In this document: positions 24,997 through 32,511 of the stretch, in pieces
Layout of the letters: the number at the start of each line of letters is the position of its first letter
How positions within the stretch are numbered: position 1 is the stretch's first letter
From: an uncultured Adlercreutzia sp.
Lineage (GTDB): Bacteria; Actinomycetota; Coriobacteriia; Coriobacteriales; Eggerthellaceae
Direction of reading: 5' to 3'
Assembly (NCBI GenBank): GCA_902478715.1
Contig: CABSMC010000021.1
Span: forward strand, 1-35,834
DNA: 35,834 bases
Program-made: the position numbers and the translations under genes
The notes under the pieces: model-generated
What the model saw: only the letters and a program-made list of their open reading frames with translations
Databases searched by the model: none
Told to the model about the DNA's origin: nothing

Positions 24997-26274
24997 TTAA
25001 TCGTTGTTACGGGGTTCGGCGTTCTTCTGCAGCAGCTCGTCGTCGAGAACCGGGCCGCCGGCGACCGGGTCGGCGTAGGTGCCGATCTCCTGGTCGGGAT
25101 GCTTGGCATCCCACTTGCGGATCTTCTCGAACGGAGCGCCGCCGTCCATGCGGCCGGAGAGCTTCATGCCGAAGCCGTGCACCACGAGCGCCGCCGCCAC
25201 GATGCCGGTGATGGTCACGGCGATGGTGGTGGGCTGCAGGCTCAGAGGACCGATGCGCAGGTCGCGCATGCGCTTGTAGAACGGGGTGTTCACCTCGGCC
25301 CAGTTGTCGCCCGGGTTGTTCGGGTTGGCCTCGCAGCAGCCGATGCAGGGGGCGCCGGACTGCACGCACCAGCTGCGGCGGTTGTTCCACAGCGTGACGC
25401 CGCACAGGGCGCGGGTCTGCGGGCCCTTGCAGCCGACGGGATACAGGCAGTAGCCCATCTCCTCTTCCTTCGAGCCGAATTCGTAGACGAACTCGCCGTT
25501 CTCGAAGTGGCCGCGACGCTCGCAGTTGTCATGGATGGTCTGGTTGAACAGATCGCCCGGCATGCTGAACTCGTTCAGACGGTTCACCAGCAGATCCATG
25601 TCCTTCATGACCACGACGTCCACGAGCACGGACATGACCCACTCGGGGTTCACAGGGCAGCCCGGAACGTTGACGACCGGCGTGGCGACGCCGACCTTCT
25701 TCAGGTACTGCTGGACGCCAAGGGCCTGGGCCGGGTTGGGGGCAGCGGCCATCCAGCCGCCGTTCACGGCGCAGGAGCCGACCGCCACAACGGCGTTGGC
25801 CGACTCGGCAGCCTCCACAAGGGCCGTGATGCCGGTCTCGCCGGCCACGCGCAGGGCGTTGCCGTCGAAGGCCTCGAGCACGGCGCCCTCGTAGATGAGA
25901 ATGTAGTTGCCTGCCGCGATGGTCTGGGCCTTGGCCTCCTCCATGGAGTGGCCAGCGGCGGCCGACAGGGTCTCCGAGTAGTTCAGGGAGATCATGTCGA
26001 GCACGACCGATGCGACATCGGGAGTCTCCACCTGGGCGAAGGACTCCGTGCAACCGGTGCAGGAAGCACCCTCGATCCAGATGACCGGATACAGGTTGCC
26101 GGACGTCGCGCCGATAACAGACTCTTCCAGAGCTTGCGCCACGCGCGGAACCGCGAGCTGGGAGAGCCCGGCTGCGGCGGCGATGCCGGCGCACAGCTTC
26201 ATGAAGCTGCGACGGGTAACGCCACGCGAGGCAAGGATGCTGTCAAAGTCTGACATCGTTGCCTGATTTTCCAT
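24997..26274 (-). CDS. hyaA: [NiFe] hydrogenase small subunit, Tat-exported
   Basis: The small subunit holds the iron-sulfur chain from the Ni-Fe site to the cytochrome. The 425-residue precursor has a twin-arginine signal TRRSFMK (Arg21-Arg22) and a hydrophobic stretch ending at AQA near residue 48. Proximal cluster ligands are SCTGCTES (Cys72, Cys75), VGSCAVNGG and VPGCPVNP. Medial and distal ligands include HDNC, GYCLYPVGCKG, CGVTLWNNRRSWC and CIGCCE. The extra cysteines of oxygen-tolerant enzymes are not at the proximal site (Gly between the two Cys), so an oxygen-sensitive type is expected. A C-terminal helix (about 347-368) anchors it on the outer face. AAGGAGGTG precedes ATG 26274; the operon's promoter must lie within 26275-26450. 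Confidence 0.96.
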   Translation of the reverse strand: MENQATMSDFDSILASRGVTRRSFMKLCAGIAAAAGLSQLAVPRVAQALEESVIGATSGNLYPVIWIEGASCTGCTESFAQVETPDVASVVLDMISLNYSETLSAAAGHSMEEAKAQTIAAGNYILIYEGAVLEAFDGNALRVAGETGITALVEAAESANAVVAVGSCAVNGGWMAAAPNPAQALGVQQYLKKVGVATPVVNVPGCPVNPEWVMSVLVDVVVMKDMDLLVNRLNEFSMPGDLFNQTIHDNCERRGHFENGEFVYEFGSKEEEMGYCLYPVGCKGPQTRALCGVTLWNNRRSWCVQSGAPCIGCCEANPNNPGDNWAEVNTPFYKRMRDLRIGPLSLQPTTIAVTITGIVAAALVVHGFGMKLSGRMDGGAPFEKIRKWDAKHPDQEIGTYADPVAGGPVLDDELLQKNAEPRNND

Positions 26275-26461
26275 GCGTACACCTCCTTATAGGTGTCTCG
26301 TCTCTCTTACATGCAGGGGTTAGATTATCCGTTCGATCGCCACAAAAGCTGCACAATGGGTCACAAACGGTCAAATCATCTACCAGCGGCGAGAAAATGT
26401 TACGCGCTCCCCTGCTGGTAACAAGGCATTTTCGGCGCCGCGCCGTTCGCGCCCGATTTGC

Positions 26462-26527
26462 GCCGTCGGCGGCAAACGCCTGCGCGACCTTCGCGTGCCG
26501 TCGGCCGCAAACGCCCACGCGACCTTC
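26462..26527 (+). repeat. two-copy direct repeat, period 35
   Basis: GCCGTCGGCGGCAAACGCC and its following bases (26462-26492) recur at 26497-26527 with 28 of 31 positions the same. It lies upstream of the hydrogenase promoter region and has no evident product. Confidence 0.6.
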
Positions 26528-26553
26528 TCTACTGTTCTCGAAATCCCATCCTC

Positions 26554-26679
26554 AACTGCCAGTTCGCCCCCGCTTTGGCAATCTCGAAACAGCTTTAGAC
26601 GCCAAAGCAGGGTCGAACTGGCATTTTTCGCGGGAATCCGCCCTTGCGCCTTACCAAAGCGGGGTCGAACTGGCATTTT
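26554..26679. repeat. three-unit palindromic element, copy A
   Basis: Unit 1 is 26554-26578 (CTGCCAGTTCGCCCCCGC, plus). Units 2 and 3 are 26602-26628 and 26654-26679 (CCAAAGC...GGCATTTT, reversed). The spacers match copy B at 29095-29222 closely, including CGCGGGAAT and GCCCTTGC between units 2 and 3. The similarity continues downstream (ACGGGAGC...CACGAGC). Confidence 0.75.
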
Positions 26680-26812
26680 CTACCCCTTTTCCAAAAAACG
26701 GGAGCGCACGAGCAGAAGCGCGCGGCCTATCGCAGCCAAGGGGTGGAGAAACGCGCGAACTCGGCTAAGAAGGCTGCCGAGCTCCTCACGCTGGCCCGCA
26801 GCTCCCCTCCCG

Positions 26813-27835
26813 TCATCTCCAAAGCTCGGCAACCGAATTGGGAGCGAGGAGCAACTTGCGAAGCTGCGCTCGAGCCTCTTTGCAATGAGCCGTTTCCTTG
26901 CGGCTCTTCAGGCCAAGAGAACGCCTCACGTTGTCGGCAAAATGGGCGAAAAGCCTCTCCGAGGCGATAATGGATCTATTGGCAGCTGCGACGCGATAGC
27001 CCATAGATTCCATGTCGTTGCGTCGGCGGGCGTCACGTTCGACCTGGTCGGGAGAGCAATGATGCTCGCTGCTGTCATACTCGACAACGAGTCGTTTCTC
27101 CGGCCAAAGCAAATCGGGATAGAACTGCCGCTGGGCAACGACGCGGCTCTCTCGGGCGTTGGGCGCGATGGGGTTGTTGGCCAGTGGCTTCGGAAACCCG
27201 TATCCTCCCAATTTGCGAGGAAGGCACAGCAACAAATAGAGGACAGTCTCGTAAGGCGACCCAAGACCTTCGATGGCGAGATCGACGGCGCGAAGAGCCT
27301 GCGATGCCCCATAAATCTGCTGATGCGCATGCAGAAAGGCGCGCATGTCCCGAAGCGATGTGAGCGGTATCGCCGAGGTGACGACGCCGTCCGGCTTCGC
27401 GGCGAAACAGTAATTGCCGCTCAGAGCGCAGGCGAGCTCGGAAAGCTGCGCCAATGGAAGCTCGGCAGCATATTGCGCCAGGCACATCGCCGGGGACACC
27501 GTCGCCAGCGATGCACCCACGCCCCACACGGTGCCTTTGTTTCCGAGCTGGCGCACAACATGAGACACGCAGCGTTCTCCACGACGCCGTTTAGCGGCCT
27601 TGTCGACAGCGATGTGGAGAGGAGCGGTGAAGAAGGGGGCGCGCTCAAGCCAATAGGCCGCATCGGCGCCGTCGCGCCGTGGCTTGCCTTTTTCCTTTCC
27701 CCCACGATCTCTCTCACCGCTGTTCCCGCCGGAAGTCACCGCACGATCGAGGGCGTACGGATAGGGCGAACAGTTCAATCCCGCCAGATGCGACCAGAGC
27801 TCAAGCGAGCTTTTGTATGCAAGTATCGTTTCCAT
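26813..27835 (-). CDS. AbiEi-like / DUF559-type nuclease protein 2
   Basis: The start is uncertain: ATG 27835 gives 340 residues, and ATG 27847 adds four but lies inside a promoter-like -10. The C-terminal part has the DUF559/Vsr-like nuclease layout: Asp241 in YPDLLW, Glu252 in VVEYDSSEHH, then RDARRR and SMGYRV. The middle (ATVSPAMCLAQYAAELPLAQLSEL) aligns with the AbiEi-like SPERLFLQ region of the gene at 8512-9480. The two also share LLCLP, GG-x-G-x-PKP and N-x-PI, so they are paralogues with overall low identity. It has an Arg/Lys/Gly-rich stretch (about 36-56) that its paralogue lacks. It is solitary and flanked by repeat copies A and B. Cellular role unknown. Confidence 0.75.
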   Translation of the reverse strand: METILAYKSSLELWSHLAGLNCSPYPYALDRAVTSGGNSGERDRGGKEKGKPRRDGADAAYWLERAPFFTAPLHIAVDKAAKRRRGERCVSHVVRQLGNKGTVWGVGASLATVSPAMCLAQYAAELPLAQLSELACALSGNYCFAAKPDGVVTSAIPLTSLRDMRAFLHAHQQIYGASQALRAVDLAIEGLGSPYETVLYLLLCLPRKLGGYGFPKPLANNPIAPNARESRVVAQRQFYPDLLWPEKRLVVEYDSSEHHCSPDQVERDARRRNDMESMGYRVAAANRSIIASERLFAHFADNVRRSLGLKSRKETAHCKEARAQLRKLLLAPNSVAELWR

Positions 27836-27842
27836 GGAGGCT

Positions 27843-27870
27843 ACCATATCAGGTGCTCGCGAAGAGTCAA
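27843..27870 (-). promoter_or_regulatory. promoter of nuclease gene 2, possibly leaderless
   Basis: On the minus strand TTGACT (27870-27865) and TATGGT (27848-27843) have a 16-base spacer. The predicted start point is about 27836, next to ATG 27835, so the mRNA may have no leader. No ribosome site precedes either ATG. The rest of 27871-28125 holds nothing I can name. Confidence 0.4.
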
Positions 27871-28125
27871 TTCTTATCGTTCGCGATAGACAATCTTCAT
27901 TTAATGATCATCAAGATGCGAATGGCGCGTGACTCTATGACGAATGCAATACGGTCGGCGCGAGGACAGCACAGGGACAACATCGCGTCTTAGGGGAGAC
28001 AAAGCGCCGGGAAATTGCCTGCTCCCACCTGTCGTGAGAAATGAGCCTCAACCACAAAGCACTGACGATCGCGCTTCCGAGCCGCGCTATCATGGGGCAA
28101 AACGAAACGGACAGATTGGTTTGCC

Positions 28126-28974
28126 ATGAGCTACGAGAACAGCATCGCCTTCTTAGGACCGGCCGGAACCTACTGCAACGAGGCCGCCCTGCGTTTCGCC
28201 GCGCGTCTCGGCATAGATGCGCCCGACCTCGTGGAATGCACCTCTTTCGACGAGGTGTTCGATTGCGTCGACGACGGTACCGCCCGTTTCGGCGTCGTCG
28301 GCAAAGAGAACTCGCTAGAAGGCCCTGTCACAGCGACGCTCGACAACTTTGCCTTCCGCACCGATTCGGTCATTCTCGCCGAAGAGGTGATCAATGTGCG
28401 TCACTGCCTGGTGATGCATCCGGACGCGAATCCCGACGACATTCGCCGAGTCGCATCACACCCCCAGGGACTCGCGCAATGCCGCCGGTATCTGGCCGAG
28501 CACTACAAGGGAATTTCCACACTGGCCGTCTCTTCGACGGCGGAGAGCGCGCGCATGGCAGCAGAGGACCCCTCTATAGCGGGCATCTCCAACTCTCTGG
28601 CGGCCGAGCTGCACGGTGCGCGCGTCGTCGCCACATCCATCCAGGACAACCCGGAAAACCAGACCGCCTTCGCCCTCGTTGGACGACTCTCCGATGCGGA
28701 TCGGCTGCAAGGGACGCGCTACAAAACGTCGCTTGCGCTCTTCTTGCGCGCCGACAAGCCCGGCGCCCTTCAGATGATCCTCTCCGAGTTCGCCTACGCG
28801 GGCATCAACCTGACAATGCTGCAGTCGCGACCGATGAAAAAGCAACTGGGCGACTATATGTTCTTCGTTGAGCTCGATGGCTCCATGCACGATATCGACG
28901 TGCAAACAGCTCTCGATTGCCTGCGCTTGAAATTGCGCGAAGTGAAGGTTCTCGGCAGCTATCCCGTGGAGTAG
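28126..28974 (+). CDS. pheA: prephenate dehydratase (ACT-domain)
   Basis: PheA converts prephenate to phenylpyruvate in phenylalanine synthesis. The 282-residue monofunctional enzyme has the catalytic domain (FLGPAGTYCNEAA; KENSLEGPV, about 60-68; SHPQGLAQC, 111-119; GISNSLAAEL). A C-terminal ACT domain follows (KPGALQMILSEFAYAGINLT, then QSRP 233-236), expected to bind phenylalanine for feedback inhibition. One oddity: the TRF motif, whose Thr is catalytic, reads TAF (Thr180-Ala181-Phe182). The Thr is kept but the very conserved Arg is lost. The ribosome site is weak. It stands alone between two repeat-rich regions, in DNA less GC-rich than the rest. The ATG at 28126 is fixed by the conserved N-terminus. 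Confidence 0.9.
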   Translation: MSYENSIAFLGPAGTYCNEAALRFAARLGIDAPDLVECTSFDEVFDCVDDGTARFGVVGKENSLEGPVTATLDNFAFRTDSVILAEEVINVRHCLVMHPDANPDDIRRVASHPQGLAQCRRYLAEHYKGISTLAVSSTAESARMAAEDPSIAGISNSLAAELHGARVVATSIQDNPENQTAFALVGRLSDADRLQGTRYKTSLALFLRADKPGALQMILSEFAYAGINLTMLQSRPMKKQLGDYMFFVELDGSMHDIDVQTALDCLRLKLREVKVLGSYPVE

Positions 28975-29027
28975 GTGCGGCTCGCTTGGCCTGGCGCCCC
29001 GCACCAACCTCTATTCCACCGAGAACA

Positions 29028-29063
29028 GATCGCCCTACCCCTTTTCCCCGGATTAGGGCGATC
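29028..29063 (+). terminator. possible terminator after pheA
   Basis: GATCGCCCTA (29028-29037) and TAGGGCGATC (29054-29063) form a 10-bp stem, followed by an AT-rich stretch (ATATATCTGCCTATTTTC). It has no uninterrupted T-run, so the call is tentative. Confidence 0.35.
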
Positions 29064-29094
29064 ATATATCTGCCTATTTTCAAGATTAAGCGTG

Positions 29095-29222
29095 AAAATG
29101 CCAGTTCGACCCCGCTTTGGTGATCTCGACCTAGCTTTAGACGCCAAAGCGGGGTCGAACTGGCATTTTTCGCGGGAATGGGCCCTTGCACCTTACCAAA
29201 GCGGGGGTGAACTGGCATTTTT
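29095..29222. repeat. three-unit palindromic element, copy B
   Basis: Unit 1 (29095-29120, AAAATGCCAGTTCGACCC...) and unit 2 (29144-29169) are a perfect 26-bp inverted repeat with a 23-base loop. Unit 3 (29196-29222) repeats unit 2 with two changes. The order and spacing match copy A (26554-26679); copies A and B bracket nuclease gene 2 and pheA in direct orientation. Confidence 0.8.
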
Positions 29223-29453
29223 CGACTGATTTTTGAAAACGGGAGCACACGAGCTGGGAGTACTCTCCCGCAAGATCGGGCGGCGGGGGGCAGTTGGATG
29301 GCTGCGTGATCGGGAAACTGCGGAGGTCGGGCGGGGTGGGCGGCCGCGGCGAGGGCAGTCGAGCAGTTGGGCGACCGCGGGGCCGGATAGCCGCGGAACC
29401 GGACGGCCGCGAGAGCGCACCGGTCGGCTAGGGCCGCGACACGCAGGGACGCG

Positions 29454-30095
29454 TTAGCCGGCGAGGTGCTCGATGAGGATTTTCAGACCGATGAGGATGA
29501 GGACGATGCCGCCGGCGATGGTGGCGGGCTTCTCGAAACGCGAGCCGAACTGGTTGCCGACCACGACGCCGACAAGCGACAGCACGAAAGTGGTGACACC
29601 GATGATCGCGATGGCGACCCAGATTCTCACACCGAGGAAGGCGAAGGTGATGCCCACGGCCAAAGCGTCGATGCTCGTGGCGATGGCGAGCATGACAAGC
29701 TCGCGATAATCGAGGGGCGGGGCGATCGGCGCCTGCCGCGCCGCCTCGGGATCGTCGCAATCGGCGCCTCCGCGGCGCGGGCACGTCGCGCAATCGCGCC
29801 CGCACACGCACGGGGAGTCCTCCTCGTGGAAGGCGTCCCAGAGCATCTTGCCGCCGATGAAGGCGAGAAGCCCGAAAGCAATCCAGTGGTCGACGGCGGT
29901 GATGGTGCTGGCGAACAGCGAGCCTGCGGCCCAACCGATAAGCGGCATGAGCGCCTGAAAGCCGCCAAAGAACAGGGCGATCACCAGCGCATCGCGCCAA
30001 CGTATCTTCCGCATGCCGAGACCTTTGCAGATGGCCACGGCGAAGGCGTCCATGGAAAGCCCGACACCCGTCAGGAACAACTCGATGAAACCCAC
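29454..30095 (-). CDS. mntP: MntP-type manganese efflux pump
   Basis: The 213-residue inner-membrane protein shows six hydrophobic helices in two similar halves. Each has the family Asp motif: GLSMDAFAVAI (Asp16) and ATSIDALAVGI (Asp143). Characterised relatives export Mn2+. The loop between halves carries an unusual cysteine cluster, Cys96, 98, 102, 105 and 113 (C-x-C-x3-C-x2-C-x7-C), which could bind a metal. It is the last gene of the operon with the MutY-like gene, 18 bases after that stop. No yybP-ykoY-like leader is visible, as the gene has no leader of its own. The C-terminus GLKILIEHL is usual for the family. Confidence 0.88.
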   Translation of the reverse strand: MGFIELFLTGVGLSMDAFAVAICKGLGMRKIRWRDALVIALFFGGFQALMPLIGWAAGSLFASTITAVDHWIAFGLLAFIGGKMLWDAFHEEDSPCVCGRDCATCPRRGGADCDDPEAARQAPIAPPLDYRELVMLAIATSIDALAVGITFAFLGVRIWVAIAIIGVTTFVLSLVGVVVGNQFGSRFEKPATIAGGIVLILIGLKILIEHLAG

Positions 30096-30113
30096 AGCGA
30101 ACCCTTTCTTCCC

Positions 30114-30995
30114 TCAGGGGGTCAACGTATCGTTTTCCTCGCGGAAGAAGCCCTCGGTAAGGAGGTCGGCGACGATGGAATCGAAGAGCGGCGGATCCAC
30201 CTCGGGACGACCGGCAGCGAGCTCGACCGCGTTCAGGTCGGCAAGCACGGCCGCGCGGAAGATGCCCTCGGGGGCGGCCAGCACGCGGCGGGTGATCCAG
30301 GCCCGCTTCTGACGGCGGGAGCCTTCGAAGGCTGACTGGCGGCTGTGGCCGGCGCTGCGCCGGGAGGGGTTCGGCACCGTGGCCTTCAGATGCGCGCCGT
30401 AGTCGAGCAGGCCGTAGTACCAGCGGCGCGGGTCGGCTGCGGCAGCCGGGTGGAAAGCGGCGGCCTCGACCAGGGGCAGAAGCACCTTGTCGCTTACGGC
30501 CTCCTCTTCGGGAAAGAGCTCGTGCAAGAACACCGAGCGCACGTTGGTCTCCAGATAGACGGCCGGCCGCTGATAGGCGAAGGCCACCACCCCCGCCGCC
30601 GTAGCCGGACCGATGCCGGGCAGCGCCAGCAACCCTTCGTAGGTCTCCGGAAGCCGACCGGCCCCCTCGGCGGCGCACCTGTCGGCCGTGCGCTTGAGCG
30701 CCAGGGCGCGACGGTTGTAACCGAGGCCCTGCCACAGCTCGAGCACATCGGGCACAGCGGCGGCCGCCAGGGCATCCACCGTGGGAAACGCCGACAGGAA
30801 CCGTTCCCAGAAGCGGCCGACGCGCGCCACCTGGGTCTGCTGAAGCATGATCTCCGAGACGAGCACCGCGTAGGGGTCGTCCACGTGGCGCCAGGGCAGG
30901 CCGCGGTACAGCTCGTCGCCGCGGGCGAGCATCGCAGCGACGAAGTCGTCTAGGCCCAGACCCGCGCAAGGCCATTCAACGGGCAAAGCCCCCAT
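30114..30995 (-). CDS. MutY-like HhH-GPD DNA glycosylase lacking the iron-sulfur motif
   Basis: The first 170 residues follow MutY: PWRHVDDPYAVLVSEIMLQQTQV with Glu48 at the catalytic Glu position, LGYNRRALAL, and the HhH motif LPGIGPATAAGV (125-136). Two features depart from MutY. The catalytic Asp before the NVR segment is Glu149 (YLETNVRSVF). The region after DYGAHLKATVPNPSRRS has none of the four [4Fe-4S] cysteines. The C-terminal NUDIX-like domain that reads 8-oxoguanine is also missing (293 residues against about 350). The C-terminus instead looks like a small helical, winged-helix-like domain. A clusterless MutY or another HhH-GPD glycosylase is possible; specificity is not predictable. 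Its ATG directly abuts the stop of the AAA+-like gene, and mntP follows. Confidence 0.85.
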   Translation of the reverse strand: MGALPVEWPCAGLGLDDFVAAMLARGDELYRGLPWRHVDDPYAVLVSEIMLQQTQVARVGRFWERFLSAFPTVDALAAAAVPDVLELWQGLGYNRRALALKRTADRCAAEGAGRLPETYEGLLALPGIGPATAAGVVAFAYQRPAVYLETNVRSVFLHELFPEEEAVSDKVLLPLVEAAAFHPAAAADPRRWYYGLLDYGAHLKATVPNPSRRSAGHSRQSAFEGSRRQKRAWITRRVLAAPEGIFRAAVLADLNAVELAAGRPEVDPPLFDSIVADLLTEGFFREENDTLTP

Positions 30996-32426
30996 CTATC
31001 CCACCAAGTCGTTCAAATCGCCCAAGGAGGCGGAGAAGTCGGAGACGACGAGGCGCTCGAGCTCGGCGTACTCGGCGGAATCGAGCGGCTGGTAGGCGGC
31101 GAGCTTGTCGAAGAGGTTCTCCCGGGACACCGGAATGTAGCGGCGCTCCACAAGGCCCTGCTTGTAGGCTTCCTCGATGGCCTCGCGGGCCGCCATGTAG
31201 ATATCGTAGCGCGGCAGGTTCGCCGAAAGGCGCACCAGCTCGTCGCGGCTCACCGATCGGATGGAGGGATGGTCGCGGGCGATATCCATCCAAATGTCGG
31301 CGCGCTCCTCAGCGGTGGGATAGTCGATATCGACGCAGGTGAGGGGGAACAAAAGCTCCGTGAAGAACGGATCGATGGCCTCGAGCGACGAGGCGGAGGC
31401 CAGCACGTAGACGTCGGGGTTCTCCACCGCCTGGCGGATGAGGTTCACCGCCTCCCGTGCGCCCCGGGACATGGCGGCCATGAAGAAGCCCGCCATATCG
31501 TCGGCGGCATCGATGACCGGCGCTCCCCACAGATCGAGATCCTCCAGCACCAGGATGCCCGGGCCCGCAAAGCCGTGGCGCAGGCTGGCGAGCTTCTCGG
31601 CATCGGTGGCCTGGGCGCTGACGCAGAGCATGGGCACGCCCTGGAAGGTCTCCTCCATGCGCATGCGGATGGCCGGTAGTCCCAGCTCCCCCACCGTGGC
31701 CAGCATGAAGCGGCTCGCATCCTCCCGGGCCGGCGAGCAGAACAGGAGGCTGTCGACGACCGGCATGGCGTCCAGCCCGTGGCGGGAGTTCAGCATGGCG
31801 ACGAAATCGTCGAACTCGGGAGTGCCGGCCAGGCCCACGCCCAGAGAGCGCATGCGCGCCACGGCGGCGCCATAGCCGGAGATGCTGTCGTAGGAGAAGA
31901 TATCGACGGGCTGGGAGGCCTCATCCCCCGCCGAAGCGGCCCTCGACGGCGCTGCCAGCGCCTCGGCCTGGGCCATGGCCGCGTCCTCGCCGTGAACGGC
32001 GGCGGCCATCATCGGCCCCACCATTTCCATGAAGTCGCCGGAAAGCGCCTCCGTCATTTCCATGAGATCGTCGCCGGAAAGACCGATGCCCTCGAGGCGC
32101 TCCATAGCGAGCACCTGCAGCTGCTCCACGCAGGCCTGCACCTCGTCATCGGACAGGTAGGGCTCGAGCCGCTCGAAAATGTACTCGGCCAGGGCGCGCT
32201 CCTTGGTGGAGCAGGCCACGCGCCATGCCTGCTTGAGACCCATGATAGCGTCCTCGGAGGGGGCGTCGCTTTGCTCGGCGGCCTGCTCGAAGGCGGCCAG
32301 GTACAGATGGAGCCCGAGGCGCGCGTCGCCGGCCTCGCAGGCGGCCACGGCGCGAGACAGGTAGTTTTCCGGAGTGCCCGCGCCGTCGTCGCGGGAATTA
32401 GGGGATGTGTTGATATTCTCTAACAT
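30996..32426 (-). CDS. AAA+-like protein without a P-loop
   Basis: The 476-residue protein has an N-terminal helical, TPR-like part (AVAACEAGDARLGLHLYLAAF) and an acidic Met/Ala-rich linker. A C-terminal module (about 180-460) has AAA+ features: a Walker B-like strand ILVLEDLDLW (291-300), a sensor-1-like VLASASS (341-347), LFPLTCVDIDYPTAEERADIW, and a helical lid. Where Walker A should stand (about 229-240) the sequence is FCSPAREDASRF, with no GKT/GKS. ATP binding is therefore doubtful; it may be a regulatory or scaffold AAA+ relative. It heads the operon with the MutY-like and MntP genes and has a good promoter with an internal palindrome. I do not recognise a named family. Confidence 0.75.
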   Translation of the reverse strand: MLENINTSPNSRDDGAGTPENYLSRAVAACEAGDARLGLHLYLAAFEQAAEQSDAPSEDAIMGLKQAWRVACSTKERALAEYIFERLEPYLSDDEVQACVEQLQVLAMERLEGIGLSGDDLMEMTEALSGDFMEMVGPMMAAAVHGEDAAMAQAEALAAPSRAASAGDEASQPVDIFSYDSISGYGAAVARMRSLGVGLAGTPEFDDFVAMLNSRHGLDAMPVVDSLLFCSPAREDASRFMLATVGELGLPAIRMRMEETFQGVPMLCVSAQATDAEKLASLRHGFAGPGILVLEDLDLWGAPVIDAADDMAGFFMAAMSRGAREAVNLIRQAVENPDVYVLASASSLEAIDPFFTELLFPLTCVDIDYPTAEERADIWMDIARDHPSIRSVSRDELVRLSANLPRYDIYMAAREAIEEAYKQGLVERRYIPVSRENLFDKLAAYQPLDSAEYAELERLVVSDFSASLGDLNDLVG

Positions 32427-32482
32427 GGCCGTTACCTCTCAAATGCTGGGGGCTTTCAGGGCCCCGATCGTGTTCTGCCGCC

Positions 32483-32511
32483 ATTTTATCGTACATAAGT
32501 ACGATTGCCAA
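32483..32511 (-). promoter_or_regulatory. promoter of the AAA+/MutY-like/mntP operon with internal palindrome
   Basis: On the minus strand TTGGCA (32511-32506) and TAAAAT (32488-32483) have a 17-base spacer, close to consensus. The spacer is a palindrome: ATCGTAC (32488-32494), ATAA, GTACGAT (32499-32505). A dimeric repressor bound there would block transcription. The shape CG-x-AC-n4-GT-x-CG resembles Gram-positive LexA boxes (CGAAC-n4-GTTCG) at all but the third base of each arm. Confidence 0.6.

Larger units (their letters stand above)
26275..26812. other. 538-base intergenic region upstream of the hydrogenase operon
   Basis: Near the operon there is a -10-like GATAAT on the minus strand (26324-26329) without a good -35. 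There is also a TTTGACC/TTTGTGACC doublet (about 26350-26375). A tandem repeat lies at 26462-26527 and three-unit element copy A at 26554-26679. No RNA gene or protein gene is supported. Confidence 0.4.
28975..29453. other. 479-base intergenic region after pheA
   Basis: It holds a hairpin (29028-29063), repeat copy B (29095-29222) and a GC-rich low-complexity stretch with recurring GGCCGCG-type words (about 29280-29440). Open frames here have no recognisable composition or ribosome site, so no gene is called. Confidence 0.45.

Noticed and set aside
26554..26679. Possible CRISPR array from repeated 25-base units
   Set aside because: The units alternate in orientation, number only three and have conserved spacers between copies. 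There are no cas genes.
29233..29457. Small plus-strand open frame in the GC-rich gap after pheA
   Set aside because: It has no ribosome site and its composition reflects low-complexity GC-rich DNA.
30114..30995. Naming the glycosylase gene mutY
   Set aside because: The iron-sulfur ligands, the NUDIX-like domain and the catalytic Asp are missing, so the symbol would overstate what is visible.
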